A stretch of DNA of 64,000 nt. Origin: Glebionis coronaria. Lineage: Eukaryota > Streptophyta > Magnoliopsida > Asterales > Asteraceae. The position numbers and the translations under genes are program-made. The notes under the pieces are model-generated. The model ran no database searches and was not told the origin of the DNA. It saw only the letters and a program-made list of their open reading frames with translations. The DNA is taken from NCBI GenBank assembly GCA_025667525.1, contig CM046876.1:568103469-568167468 (forward strand), written 5' to 3'. Below are positions 1 through 12,649 of this stretch, in pieces (the first letter of the stretch is position 1; each line of letters opens with the position of its first letter).

Positions 1-1006
1 TACTACGCTAATTCTCCTATGTGATTAAGTTATTTTCGAAGAAAATATATAATCCTGATGTAACTTCTATGAGCATATTTGACACACTTAACAATAGAAT
101 CGGCAAAAACTAAAGATTGTGAACAATGTGTACAAATACTTGCCCTTTTTTATCAGTTCCCAGCCCAGACAGTCAATCGAAATGACAGAACAGTTAGCCG
201 TATAACCCGGAAATTCCAGGAAATAATTTATACATAATGGAACTGGGTAATCAGATAAATAGGAGAATTCTGTATGTAGAGTTTGATTCTATATGAGGCT
301 ACTATGATTAACTTACATATTCCGCTTGCACTTGATGGAATTTAAGTCATTTATCACATCCTTGATCAAGACACTTTGATGTGCAGTTCAAATTTGGAAT
401 TTCACCCCCAGAAGAGGATAGCACTTTGAAGGAACCTTGCCTGGAGGCATGTCCCAATGCCACCCGACGCAGAACATTAGCCACCAACGCACTTGAAATG
501 AAGTGCCCAAAAGCATAAACATTTATTTTCTTATACTGTTCAACTTTCTTGTGTTGTAAATAAGATTGTCATACCAGATATGCTCAGCCAACCACTTTAA
601 CCATTTCAAAAAAAGTGAAGCTGTTGCAACTAGTTATAGATATTCAAATGCTGTGATAAAACGAAATGTAAAATGCCGTACAATTCTGTGCTTAATTCAA
701 ATAATCAAAAGCCACTTTAAATCCCGACTTTTTGGAAAACAAATAAAAATGAGCATGCATCCAACCAAAAAGCAGCGCCACTGAAGATGCAAGGACCATC
801 TCCATGACGGTCTACAAACTTGAATAGTAACTAGGAGTGACAGATATAGGCAGATATATAAAATGCTACACTAGATGAATTTAATGGTGTTGCAAGTTGC
901 AAATAACATATATAAAATAACCAGTTTATAACTCATACAAAAACATGAATAATCTAAATAAGGTGTGTTAGTCACATAACATACAAACTTATAAGCCACT
1001 CGCAGT
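1..1006. other. 3' flank of the RNA helicase gene
   Basis: This kilobase lies downstream of the helicase stop codon on the minus strand. It should hold the 3' untranslated region and the start of the intergenic space. An AATAAA-type poly(A) signal on the minus strand is possible at 522-527 but has no further support. Short open frames here (for example 566-784 on the plus strand) have no recognisable domain and no codon pattern that I would trust. I see no repeat or gene here. Confidence 0.4.
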
Positions 1007-4000
1007 TCATCGGTCCCATCCAGAAGGCCGCCTCCTTTCCCTAGGACGGTCACTCGATCTGCATAAAATAAACGTGATTAATAAGAGAGCACTAGATCTC
1101 AATGTAGCAATTTTTTTACTTAAATGGTGAATTTGAGTTGTGCTTATGGAGGTAAATGAGACTAGCCAGCTCGCAAGCTATTCAAGATCGACTCGCAAAA
1201 TACTCGGAGTCAAGCGGAACCAGCTTGATTTAAACGAGTCGAGCTCGAACTCGAACTACTCAAGCAAACTTTCAAGTCGAGCTCCAAGTTACTCGGCTCA
1301 TGAAGCTCACTACCTTATTGAGCTTATGCAATTCGAGTTGAGTTTCATATGACGATTATTAATCAAGCTTGAGTATGTAATGTAGTCTCCCTAGAGCTCA
1401 AGTCGAGTTTTAGAAAACAAGACGAGCCCCGCTTTTAGTGGTCGAGCTCGAGCTTGGCAGTGTTCGATTAGACTCGCCCCGTTTACACCCCCTAGTTGTG
1501 TTTTAACTCAAACAAGCCTAATGGATTAAATCTACAAATACTAGCTAAAAAGAGGAATGGGTCGAACCGGTTGAACAACTCCTAAAATTGTTTTTCTTCG
1601 AAGATTTAGATATTATAATCATAATTAACACATTTTCTCTTAGGATTAATTTCATAAATCGCCCTATTTTCAAAATTAATTTCATAAATACCCAAAGTGC
1701 AACTATTGAATGCATATTGTACAATGATTTTTAAGCATGTTTGGGTATATATGAAATTGATTAAAAAAGTAAGGTGATATATGAAATTGCCCCTCTCTCT
1801 TAATTAGAAAAGTTAAAGATGAAGAGAAGAGTTTGTGGGTAAACCCGACCATTTTGACCTGTTACAAAACTCACCACAACTAATATAACTCAAAATATAG
1901 TTGCTAAATGATACAGTATTAATCACAAGACTCACCTGTCAGAACTCCCCTGGCTTCCCTGTTCTCTATTCTGATTAGTGGTATTGCCAGCAGGCACAGG
2001 GCTCGGACTTGATGAAGTGCTCCGACTAGGAGGAGCTCCTGCACCTCCACCTATCGAACCACCAGAAACAAAACCAGGCAAAACCATTTTCTTGTTGCTG
2101 TTAGTTAAACCCTGGTTTTGAGAATTTGATGAAGCAGCAACAAAGCTGCTTTTGAACTGTGTCATAACTCCAGCCCTAAGTGAGTTAACAGCTGAACTGC
2201 GACCAGAAGGAACAGCTGATGTAACTTTTGGTTCTGTACTGTATCCTATACCTAAACCAAAATCTACCCCTCGGACACCTCGATTGCCACCTCCTCTTCC
2301 TTTTGCCCTTTTCCCACCTGCATAGTTATCAAAATGATGATGATGAGTTGATGTGACATAAAATTAATGCCATATTCTGTGAAAATATTTTATGCACCCT
2401 TCAAAACAGATTTTATGGGACGTCAGGACGTGATCACAATAAAAGGGACATGAGACGATATATTAAGAAAAGGGGAAGAAAAAAAAAACATACCTCCTTT
2501 TCTTGCGTCTCGCTTGGATCTATACCTTCCATCCTGCAGATTTAAAGAGGTAAAAAAATGTCATTCACTGAAATTCAGCAAAATTTTCCTAGGAACTTTA
2601 AAATACTAACAGATGAATTATGTTTTTACTGGCATTTTCTGAGGAACTTAATAAACTCCTGATTAGAGGTTGGTCAACATTCAATCGTGTTTATTTGTTT
2701 ACTTCCCTACAGTTTGTAGCAGATTGCTAGGTCTTAACGTCTTGTATATCACCTATTATTTTCTTTTTCTTTATTGTGAAAACTCATCCGTACAAATTAC
2801 ACGACCATGACAATTGTAAATTAGATAAGATATGCAATTCTCTTTCGCCAACACAAAGCCAGAAATCTAGGAAATCCTTTCCTGACCCTAACGACTACTA
2901 AGATATATTGCCTTCATTGACACATCAAAAAATGATTTACGTTTACCATGCCAATGATAATGTCCAAAATTATATCTGTTTACACCTATTCTTTCGAAAA
3001 AAAGGAACAGCGACTTCCATAATCTAACATCTAAGAGTGAGTTAAACAATATCACTATGAATTCAAAAATAAATGGTAACAACGATCTCAAATCTCAAAT
3101 GATTTAAATTCTATAGTTAGTGTCTAAATTTACAATCCTAACCATCTCAAGTTGCAACATTTAATTGATCTTGCACAACTTATTACAAATATGATGATGT
3201 GATTTCTGGTGAAGACAGCAGCTTATTACTGTATACTCTAACTTTGTGATTCTCGCGCTTCTCCTCAGCATATTATCAGTCACCTTCAATATACTTTCTT
3301 TTCATGAAATACCACAATGTTTGCAATATGAGAATTTGTCTCGTTATCATAGCACAAGTTTATGGGTTTAAATTGAGTGAACCCAACCATATCAAGTTGA
3401 TTATGTAGCTACATAGTAGGTCAAATCACAAATGAGGAGGGTTACACTTTCTTGGGGTCACTTTATGGACATAGAAATCCTGGTTACTTTATAGGATATC
3501 CTCGTGTGTATTAATTCTAACTAACCAAAATAAAGTTCCAAAAACTTGGCACGATGATAATTCAAGTAGAAAAAAGAATTTGACAAAACAGGTCCTCTAC
3601 ATATGTATCCACCAATGATTTAATGAGAATGTTGTTTACCACATGCTAGAATGAGAAACCAAGAAAAAATAATGTTCATGTATAGAGACAAAAAATTACC
3701 TTCATAGCAAGGTCTGTAAGTTCCAGTGGCACATTTTGACCAGCTGCGATCAAACTATTAACCAGCTCACCAGCGAAACGAGCCTCCTTAAGTGTGATAA
3801 GAGTATAAGCAGTCCCGTCTTTATCACCAGCACGACCTGTTCTGCCAATTCGATGCACATGCATGTCCATGTCTCTAGCGATATCATAGTTAACCACTGA
3901 CTTAATTGACTTGATGTCAAGACCACGAGCAGCAACATCAGTTGCAACAAGAACATGGTATATTCCGGCTTTGAACTTTTGTAACGTCTCCATACGAGAC

Positions 4001-6148
4001 GACTGGTCTTTGTCACCATGAAGAGCAGCGACTTTAAACCCATTCTGGGATAGTTGACTTTCTATCTCATCCACTGTTGCCTTTTTTGAAGCAAAAACCA
4101 GAACGTCCCCATTGTCAATCAGTCCCGGTAGCTTTTCAAGCAGCCAAGGCAACTTCTCTGTATCAGCAGGAAGTACTTGAACTTCTTGAGTGATATCCTC
4201 ATTAGCCATTCCAATCTCTCCAACAGTAACTCTCACCGGGTCGGTCAGTATCTCCCTGGCAAGTTTCTCAATTTTGCGGGGCATTGTTGCGGAAAAAAGC
4301 AATGTTTGGCGATCTGGCCTGATCTGACCTACAATGGAACGTATTTGTGGTTCAAATCCCAAGTCAAACATCCTATCAGCCTCATCAAGGACCAAGTAAG
4401 TAGCTCTTGACATCGTGCATGCCTTATTCTTTATCACGTCAATCAATCTCCCAGGTGTCGCAACGACAATCTCACAGCCTGACTTCAGTTCTTTATATTG
4501 CTCAAGTTTAGACATTCCACCATAAACTGCAGACACACGAATACCATAGGCTTTTGCAAACTTCTTGGCCTCCAAGTATATTTGATGCGCCAATTCTCTG
4601 GTAGGTGCACAAATTACTCCAATCGGACCCTCACCTTTGGACAATTCAGGTTGATCCATAATATGTACAATCATAGGAAGGACAAAGGAAGCCGTCTTCC
4701 CTGAACCAGTTTTTGCCATGCCAATGATATCTCTCCCAGATAGCACAATTGGCAATGATTGGCACTGTATTGGAGTAGGCTTTTCATAAGCTTGTTTTGC
4801 AATAGCTTTCATTAGCTCTACAGAAAATCCAGCTTCTGCAAATGTCTTAATTGGCCTTGGAACATCTAAGCCCGAAACACGAATGGCCAAGCTCTTCCGA
4901 TACTCGGCGACATCCTGCTCACTCATACCTGGCACGAAAAGGAATCAGAACCATGAGCTAAACTCATCACAGAGAGGTGAGAAAAAACACCATCCTGAGA
5001 TGGATCACTAACCAACAAGACCCCACTCCCCCGTATAACGTTAAGCCAAAGACGGTAAAGGTAAAATATGGAATGAAAGCAATAAGCATCTAATAGAGCA
5101 TTCTAATTAGTTACGGTACTTATATTCTTATAAATATTTATCATTCCCTAGTTTATACATTCATGTTTTCATCATCTATATATAGATCATAGTCACCACT
5201 TCTTTACAACTAATGACCGAATTACTCAACTACATCCCGTTATACACAATCATCTAAGGTACCGAGAATATCCCTATGGTTAACTATTCTTTCAAACTCT
5301 CAGCATTCGAGCAATATATAATAACATGGCATTTACTTAAAACATAAACTCAACGTATTAACATCTCGTGCAATCGTGCATAACAACTAACATAAGCCTC
5401 TATACTTAACACGGTTTCTCATTCCCATAGCCTACATCCATGTTTTCATCATCTATCTATAAATCATAGTCGCCACTTGTCTACTATTAAAGACCAAATT
5501 ACTAAACTAGCATTGCTTCTGTAAACATATCCATAACAAAAAAACATAACCATTTATATATATACCTGAGACAGAAGGTTTCTCGTCATAAAAATCCTTA
5601 TTAAACGCCTCGTAATCAATCCCACTATGATCAAGCCCGGCAATAGGCTCAATCTTCCTCCTATCCATGACAATGGGATTATCATCCTCGTCATACTCCA
5701 ACAAACCAGCATCAACCGCTTTGGCAGCCGCGTAAACCTCCTCATCACTATTATACCCGGCATTCAACGCGTCGCTCGCCAACGTCAACCCAACGTCCTT
5801 CTTCATCTTCAAATAGCTATCCATAGGATCATCCTCCTCATCCAAATACTTATCCACCACTTTCTCTTTCGGTTTAGGGGCGGCTTTCATTTCCTGGTGG
5901 ATTCCTTCCATGAAAGCGTCCAAGGGGTCGATTTCGGTATCGTCGTTTTCGGGGTTTTGGGGGTTTTGAGGGTTATCAGGAGATGGGTTATCGGAGTAAT
6001 CGATGTTGTCGAGATCGGTGTCTTCGTAGTGGTCGTGGGTGGTGGAAGAGGAGGAGGGGACATAGAGACGAGGTTTTTGTTGAGGGTGTTGTTCGAAGGT
6101 GTAAGATGGGTGTTTGGGGATTTCGAAACCGAATTTGCGTTTCGACAT
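1007..6148 (-). CDS. RH24: DEAD-box ATP-dependent RNA helicase, RH24/DDX42-like
   Basis: ATP-dependent RNA helicase of the plant RH24 family, homologous to animal DDX42, which is linked to spliceosomal work in the nucleus (family knowledge). I model five coding exons, all with GT-AG borders: 5566-6148, 3700-4928, 2494-2533, 1936-2317 and 1007-1058. They join in frame to 761 codons, the usual family length (about 760). The N-terminus is acidic. Motifs seen: AKTGSGKT (about 266-273), PTRELA (303-308), TPGR (352-355), DEAD (376-379), SAT (407-409), ARGLD (528-532) and HRIGRTGR (553-560). A Gly/Arg-rich stretch follows, then a Ser-rich tail ending SGWDR. The start is the first ATG of exon 1, with no upstream in-frame extension seen. 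The last exon codes only about 17 residues behind an 877-bp intron. No lesion was found, so the gene looks functional. Exon borders are predicted by eye, without transcripts. Confidence 0.93.
1137..1497. repeat. GAGCTCG-rich dispersed repeat inside helicase intron 4
   Basis: The last intron of the helicase gene contains about 360 bp crowded with overlapping GAGCTCGA / TCGAGCT words, ending near GTTTACACCCCCTAG. Read on the minus strand it starts CTAGGGGGTGTAAACG, which looks like the end of a common plant hAT-type non-autonomous repeat (from memory of the repeat type). I see no clear target duplication. It is richer in G+C than the AT-rich intron around it, supporting an inserted element. Confidence 0.5.
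5150..5512. repeat. Duplicated ~75-bp segment in helicase intron 1
   Basis: Two related segments, about 5158-5228 and 5441-5510, share the order ATGTTTTCATCATCTAT, then ATCATAGTC.CCACTT, then GACC.AATTACT.AAC. They are separated by about 210 bp and have several differences, so the duplication is old. Both lie inside intron 1 (4929-5565) and do not alter coding sequence. Confidence 0.6.
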
Positions 6149-6389
6149 TGAAACCCTAACTATCTAGGTTGTTAGGGAGTTAATTGAATTAAGGTAGATG
6201 GTTTTGTTGTCTGAGGTTTAGGTTAGTAATCGATGAGGTTTTTAGAGGGTAGGGAGTGGGGGGTGATATGATGATGGTTTTTAGGTCGGCGGGATTGGGG
6301 CAAACGGGTTGTGGTTTTTTTTAATTAAAATTGGACCAATGGGTAAAAGGTGTGGGTCGGTAACTCGTGTAATTGCTCTTCAAGGCGAA
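6149..6389 (-). promoter_or_regulatory. 5' UTR and proximal promoter of the helicase gene
   Basis: Immediately upstream of the helicase ATG. A telo-box-type motif (AAACCCTAA on the plus strand, 6151-6159) lies within a few bases of the start codon; such motifs are common near the 5' ends of plant genes for RNA and translation functions. A palindromic pair of CCAAT boxes, ATTGGACCAAT, sits at about 6332-6342. I see no convincing TATA box, in line with a housekeeping-type promoter. The transcription start is unknown. Confidence 0.45.
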
Positions 6390-7125
6390 CGAATATTCTT
6401 TTTTTTTATATATGTTTTCCTGATGCTATATATATATTTCATAAATTTTATATTTAAATGAGTAAAAAGAATTTTTACTTTTGCTAATATTCTTAAAAAA
6501 TTATAAATTTTTATGTAAATTTTATTTTCCTTGTTTATACGAGCAAAAACCAAATAAATATTTTTTTAGAAAATTTTCATAAATTTTTTAAAATTTCTAT
6601 TTAATAGAGTAAAATTTGAATATTTTATTTTTATAAAAATGTTATAAAAAATATAAAAATTTAGAGAATTTTTTATATAAATTTTATTTTTTCTATATTA
6701 AACGAGTAAAACGCAATAAATATTTTTTTTATAAATTTTTTACAATTTATAAATTTTCTATTTAAACGATTAAAAATCGAATTTTTCACATTTTATATAA
6801 ATTTCATAAAAATAATTATATACTTTTTAATATAAATTTTATTTTTGTTATTTAAAGAAGTAAAAACCGAAAAATTAATTCTTATATAATTTTTAAATTT
6901 TCTAATTTTTATGTAAACATTAAAACCCGAACAAAAACTACTAGAAAAAGTTTATAAAACATTTTTTAAAGTAGATTAAAATTCCTTACTTCTTTTAATA
7001 ATTCTAATATCCTTCATTTTGGCAGTTCGAGGAATTTCAAATTCCTTCGTTCGTTATACCAAACACAGTATTTAGGGAAAATTGAAATGTAAATACCTTG
7101 AATATCCCCCCAACCAAACGGCACC
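6390..7125 (-). mobile_element. AT-rich MITE-like element, copy A (Tourist-like ends)
   Basis: An AT-rich block with repeated TTTTATAAAATT-type words ends at 7125 with CCAACCAAACGGCACC, followed by TTA (7126-7128). Read on the minus strand, this end matches the left end of the element at 11995 (GGTGCCGTTTGGTTGGGG), and similarity continues for well over 100 bp across the point where copy B is split by a retrotransposon. The far end with the partner terminus GGTACCGTTTGGTT is not seen near 6390, so this copy is probably truncated or decayed there. The 3-bp TTA/TAA flank and the terminal sequence suggest the PIF/Harbinger (Tourist) class; no transposase is present. Confidence 0.65.
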
Positions 7126-7128
7126 TTA

Positions 7129-8400
7129 CGTTAGATAAATACACTTTGTCATCAAGAACTTTTGAGTGTTAGGTTTTGTTGAAGCAAATTTTCGCAGCAA
7201 CTAGTTTGAGGGTTTTTGAAATTGTCTCGGATATAATGGAACTAGTATTGTTGTTATATACGGTACTTGAGTGGATACGTAACGTTAGCCTTGTCTCGTG
7301 TAGATCAAGCTTTGGTGTGAGAGTAAGTATATGATTGGAGTGGTAATCTGAATATTGAATATAAGAGTAATGTGCATGTACGAATTAGCTGGATTTGTAA
7401 TAAATATGAGAGATTATTTATAGCCAAAGATAAAACAAACCTCGAGATCTTGGCCCATCACTAGACCCTAGGCAGTGTACACGAGGGGGATTTTGCCCAT
7501 AAAATCTGGGATTGCACGCCTTTGGGGCGTGTCTTAGTCCGGACCATTGGACAATACTTAATATCCTATATAAAGGCTTGATACCCAGAGTATTCGCACT
7601 CTTGTCTTTTCATCTTTCCCAATGAGGGAGTTCTCCGGATATGGCCGCTAACCCTTTAGGAATTCCGAATCTAGGTTTCGAAATCGTACCTGAACATGTC
7701 CCTGAGTGTCGGGTTATTAGATGCATTCTAAATGACGTGACACTTATCACTCCAATGGTTATTGGGGTTCTTTATTTATCATTTTGTGGATCATTGGGTC
7801 TGTCTTAACCTGCTAGTTGGTTCGTTTATATGGGTTTATTGGTCATGTGATAGTCCATTGAGCCCATTTTAGGGAGTATATTGTTCGGCCTTCCCACCAG
7901 ATTCTTCCACGTGTCCTCCTCTTTTTATTCTACGGCTTCGATTAAACCTCAGGATGCGTTTCTGACAGACGTGACGTTTCGTTTTCCCTTCTCTTATAAA
8001 TACCCCTTATGACTTTTTCCTCTTCCCATTCTTCTTACTTTTCTCCATTGTTGAAAATCTCTGTCGATCTTCCTATCCGTCTTCTTTTTTTTCAGGTGCG
8101 TTCCGTTTCTTTCTTTTACTCTTATTTCTAAAATTCAATCGGTTATTCCTGAAGTTTGATAGTGAGTTCGGGGAGACGGATGCGAGATTTGTTCAATTAG
8201 ACCCAAAAAGTGACATGCACATTCGCGTCTCATATATGACTTTAGAGGAACTCCAACTCAGTTCCATAGTATAATATAACGGAAGACCTGCGCCCCGTCT
8301 TCCGGACCCTTGGATGACTATGAACAATCATCCGTTAACGCAATAGGAATATACCTCGAGTACCTCGAACATTTTTTCTTCGCTACTTTTAGGTGTCATT
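7129..8400. other. Unassigned intergenic DNA with two TATA-type motifs
   Basis: No gene could be recognised. TATA-like motifs lie at about 7570-7577 (CTATATAAAGG) and 7994-8001 (CTTATAAATACCCC), each followed by pyrimidine-rich sequence as in plant promoters or LTRs. A short frame opens at ATG 7641 and closes after about 55 codons; its product matches no family I know. GGAAGAC and GTCTTCC form a 7-bp hairpin stem at about 8281-8303. The region could be LTR-derived, but no paired repeat is in the window. Confidence 0.3.
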
Positions 8401-10828
8401 CGACATTTCCTAGTGCATATATCGCAATTGGTTCCTATAAGGGTAAATCGGGTGGTAATATTTGAAAGACGAGGGCAAAAAGTGGTCTGAAAGTGTTTAA
8501 TTGAGAAGACTTCAAGTCTTAATGGTTAGAAGAAGAAATTCTTCTTGATTAACAGGAGGGACATTCCTCATCCTATGCCCTAAATACACCGTTACTCTGA
8601 CATTTATGACGACTTTCTTTCCTCTTACGATCTCCCTGAAGAAACAATGCCATATTGAAGACTAACGAAAAGGCGGGATAAGTTTGAAGAAGATAATTTG
8701 TAGTACACACACGCTTATCGTGACTTACTCTTTTAGGTTAGACAAGGATACTGAACTTGTAAAGGACTTTGTCCTCATACCTAGTTTAGGTTAAGAGAAG
8801 TTTGTACCTTGTACCTCAGTTAAACATAAGAATTGCACATGGCAATTCTTTGTCACGTACCTAGCCTTCAAGTCTATAAATAGGATGCATTTTAAAAGAG
8901 AGAATCAAGTTTGTGCATTAAATGCTTTAGTCATTCATTAACAAATTCTCTCTTTCAAACACGATAGAAAGCACCTGAGTTATAAACTCTTGTTGACTTA
9001 ATCGTCGAACATATTAATCGTTAGGATTAATATTGTTTGTTAAGTGAGGAGATTACAAACACACATTGTCTATTCAATCCCTATTGTAGTTTCACATACA
9101 ATAGGGTATAATTCTTTAAATAATAAAAGTTAAAGGTTGAAAAACTTTTTGTGTGTCATTTAGTATATTGTTGTGTTTAATTGCATTACTTTACCATGAG
9201 TTAGGTTTATACTTATCAATATTAAGTATAACACTGATTACAAGGGACCAACAAAAAGAATCAAAAGACGAAGAAAGCAAAGTAAAAGCGAAGATTGGTA
9301 CAAGTACGAAGAATCCCAACCAAGTTCAAGACCCGTGTACAAGTTACAATCCTTTGAAGATCAATTTCGGGTGCAAGAACAAGTGTTTTCAAGAATATAC
9401 AAGCTTTACAAGTGATCCCAACTTGAGAAATGCAAGAGAAATGAATAAGCTACTTGTAGTATTAAGTGTGCAAATAACTCAGCATGAAAGTAGATGTCAG
9501 TTGTGTGAGTAGACGCCAGTCGTCCTCAGCTGTCACCATCTCCTATTCCTTCACCAGCCACCAGCCATGAAAGTAGATGCCAACCAACTTCAGTTGCCAC
9601 CATCTCCTTTTCCTTGGGTAGATTTTCTACTACAAGCTATGAATACATTTTTTAAGCATCTAAAGAAGTTACAAGAACATTCTATTGGAGGTTCTAGTAT
9701 ACCTTTGGCACCAAGCAAACGCCTTAGCCACCAAGCCAAGCATTCAAGTTCTAGCGATCAATTTGTTAATAAATAAGACCCATGGGGTCACATCTTTCAT
9801 ATGCTCTCATAACAATTTCATAATAACCATTTTCCAATCAAATAGACTCTCTCTCTCCCTTGTCCAAAACCTGAAATTCGGATTTGAGCAAGGTGGTGCA
9901 AGAAAAGTCACTTTGGGAGCCCGAAAAGCAAAGTTCACTAAACCAAACTCTAAGGGATCATTACCCTAATTATTAGCACTATATTTCCACTTTGTAAGAC
10001 TTTTGATTATGAATTTTAAGACTATATTTTTTGAGTTTATGTCAATGCTTAATATGAGTGGCTAATTTCATTTGACACTTGATAAGATGATGTGGTTGTG
10101 ATTGTGATTTATGTTTTAATTCAATTTTAAAGATTTTCCTTTGAACCACTTGTACTTATGTTTCATGTGACGTTAGTTGTCAAAACTTAATTTGTTGTTA
10201 AATATTTCATAGGTCGAAATGGTTATTTTCTAACAATAATTCATAGCCGATTTGTCTATGGATTGGCTATCTTTTGTATTGAACATTTCTTAAGAAGTTT
10301 TGATAACTAAGAAACATAATTATAAGTGTTAACAAGTTTGTGAAACGAACCGTGAATGAAACGAGTTGAAATTGCATTAAGTCCTGAATTAAGTGATTGA
10401 GTCTAATGCTTGTTTTCTTGAACCAAAGTCTTGACGAATATTGAAGCTTTTGAAAACAACATATTGGATTAACCATCTAATTATCATAATCATATGTTTA
10501 TGTGTCATCACAATCATACCATAAGGGATTTCCAAACTAATCTTTACCAAATGTTGTTTTTAATTATATTATTTCTCATCATAATTTACTTGTTTAATTT
10601 GTCTTCATATTGCTACAATAGAAATGATTATTAATTGATTTTTGAATGATCATAAGTTTTCCAAATCCACCTGAACGATTACGGTTTACCATTGAAAAAC
10701 TATACCACAAACGAAATGGTCATACTTACCCGTGTGTTTATAGTTCATTCTGGTAACTCGTGTTTATAAATTTAAAACTTGTTTCAATCCATCACCCACT
10801 GATACGCATCAGTTCTATAATTGAGGTT
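8401..10828 (+). other. Retroelement-like non-coding region, probably LTR-derived
   Basis: A TATA-type promoter (TCTATAAATAGG, about 8874-8885) is preceded by a 9-bp-stem hairpin (AAGAATTGC / GCAATTCTT, about 8828-8850) and followed by a leader-like stretch, the order seen in plant LTR U3-R regions. Farther right, around 9960-10230, the sequence resembles leaders of Athila/Tat-type LTRs (impression from memory). Small open frames at 9153-9512 and 9685-9969 show no domain. No primer binding site, terminal repeat or target duplication could be confirmed, so the element type stays open. Confidence 0.3.
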
Positions 10829-11685
10829 TGTAGAAACTAGAAGGAGGTTGAATAATTTCTTAAATTTACTTGTTAAATATGGGTTTTCAAAAATTCTTTT
10901 CAAAAACTTAAACTTGAGCAAATATGTGAAATCTTCTTATACACAATATGGACAAGGATAGTGCAACTAACTAATAATCACAAGTATATGCAAATAAAGA
11001 ATAATGAATGTAAAGAGATAAGGAAAAGAAATATCAAAGCAAACACAAAGGATTTATAGTGGTTCGACAACAAAGCTCATTCCTCGTTCCTACTCCACTC
11101 CTCGAGAGTTCACTAATCAACAAGCTCCTTAAGGTGGAGAAACCGTACATGTCGCTTAACTAATTTCCGACTCTAAGCTAAAAGTCGAGCCCTAATATTA
11201 GCTAGGACCAATCTACACCAATATACTTTAAGGACTAAGTATTAACCACATTACATACACAACTTCCAGATAGACACAACTACTTGGATCTTCACAATAA
11301 TAACACAAGAATGAAAAATAAATGTTTGATCTTCAATGGATCTTTGAGGTAGACACAACACTTTTAGGATGAAAGTGTTCTTCTCTTTGCACTTCAGATG
11401 AAGAGATGGGAGGAGAAAGATTCACTTCTAAACAAGTATTAATCAACCAAATAATCAAGGATTTGAGTGGTTTAAGAAGTTTGATTGAATCTGTAAATTT
11501 ATGTTCAAAGCTCCAACAACTATCCCTGGGCGCGGTTCCTTAATTGTGCCCGCGGTTCTTTATCACTAAAGAACCGCATAGCCATTTGAGGAACCATGGG
11601 AGTAGACTCCACTCTCTTTTGTCTTTTAGTGGGGTAGTCACATCTGGTGGAATATTTATCCCCAAAGGATATTCCTAAACCATAT
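10829..11685 (-). repeat. Truncated Copia LTR, same family as the LTR at 43595
   Basis: Begins TGTAGAAACTAGAAGG and runs parallel to 43595-43900 plus 51618-52220 with small differences. No primer binding site adjoins it on the left, so 10829 is an outer boundary: a solo LTR or a 3' LTR of a minus-strand Copia element. Its right part is cut off at 11685, where the SIRE-type LTR starts. Compared with the other copy it lacks about 44 bp near 11510, including the TATA box on the minus strand; the deletion ends share CAAA. Confidence 0.75.
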
Positions 11686-11994
11686 TGTTGGGATCTAAGT
11701 TTGTTAGATTCCTTTTAGTCATAGATTTAAACATAAATTAAGTTGTTTGATATTAACTTGCCTGTGTCAAGGTAACAGGCAAGTCCCATAAGACTCACAG
11801 CGATCTTAGTCGCTGTGAGGAACCACAAAGGAGTCCATGTCAGAGACATTGTTAAGGAAGTCGAATATTACTTGAAGACATACTCATTGGCTTTGATGGA
11901 TAATAACCAAGATGTATCAGGGACTCTGAGTGGTTGAGTGTTAACAGGGGTGGCAATACCCTGTTAACACTCAGTACACTTTGGACATACATAA
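11686..11994 (+). repeat. SIRE-type 5' LTR, left fragment
   Basis: Starts TGTTGGGATC, a common Copia LTR start, and runs to the TAA (11992-11994) where a MITE entered. Three perfect hairpins stand in a row: 9-bp stem (11757-11783), 10-bp stem (11794-11819) and 14-bp stem (11936-11972, GAGTGTTAACAGGG with its complement). The LTR resumes at 27957. Confidence 0.7.
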
Positions 11995-12074
11995 GGTGCC
12001 GTTTGGTTGGGGTATATTGGAGGATATTTGGGGATATTCAAAACATTTACATTTTAATTTCCCCCAAATATTGT
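11995..12074 (+). mobile_element. MITE-like element copy B, left fragment
   Basis: Begins GGTGCCGTTTGGTTGGGG directly after TAA (11992-11994). It is split at 12074 by the gag-protease retrotransposon, whose target duplication ATTGT is at 12070-12074 and again at 26923-26927. Copy A near 6.4-7.1 kb, read in reverse, runs through this point without the break, which confirms the join. Confidence 0.8.
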
Positions 12075-12649
12075 TGATGGTTGAGTTTTTGTATACCCTT
12101 TAGGGAAAGAGTACCAAAATAGGGTAAGCACGACGATTTAGGAAAACCGTGTGTAAATGACCCTAAAGTGAGTTCGTTCTCAAGGAGGCTAGTGCGTTGT
12201 GTAATGAAATGATTATCTTTGTGATTTTATTGTTATGAGAAAGGAAAATAGAAATGGGGTAAGAAGAGAATGACGGTTACGATGACGGATTACACTAAGA
12301 CGAAAAGGTCGTTCACGTAAAACCGTAAAAAGCACCAAATTTAAAATTTTATCCTAAAAATTCCTAAAAATTGCAAACAAATCCTAAATAAATAAAAAGA
12401 GTTTACAAAAAATCAAAAATCACCCAAACCTTTTAATTAATTAAATAATGATTTTTTAATGCTAATTAAAGCCCTAAAAATCAATTTAATTACTAAAAAG
12501 CCCAAAATGAGTTTTATCACTTTGTAAACCTCTAAAACAACCTAACTTAATTTAAAACTATTTTAGAAAATTTTTAAACTAACCAAAACTATTTAAAATG
12601 ATTTAAAAACTATTAAAAATATTAAAACTTAAAATAATTATAAAAATAA

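Noticed and set aside
871..1053. 60-codon minus-strand frame overlapping the last helicase exon
   Set aside because: It runs in another phase across the acceptor region; the spliced helicase model explains this interval.
5627..6151. 174-codon plus-strand frame opposite helicase exon 1
   Set aside because: Antisense shadow of the acidic, codon-biased first exon.
7641..7810. Short frame starting MAANPLGIPNLGF
   Set aside because: About 55 codons, no domain, no neighbouring exon that I could join.
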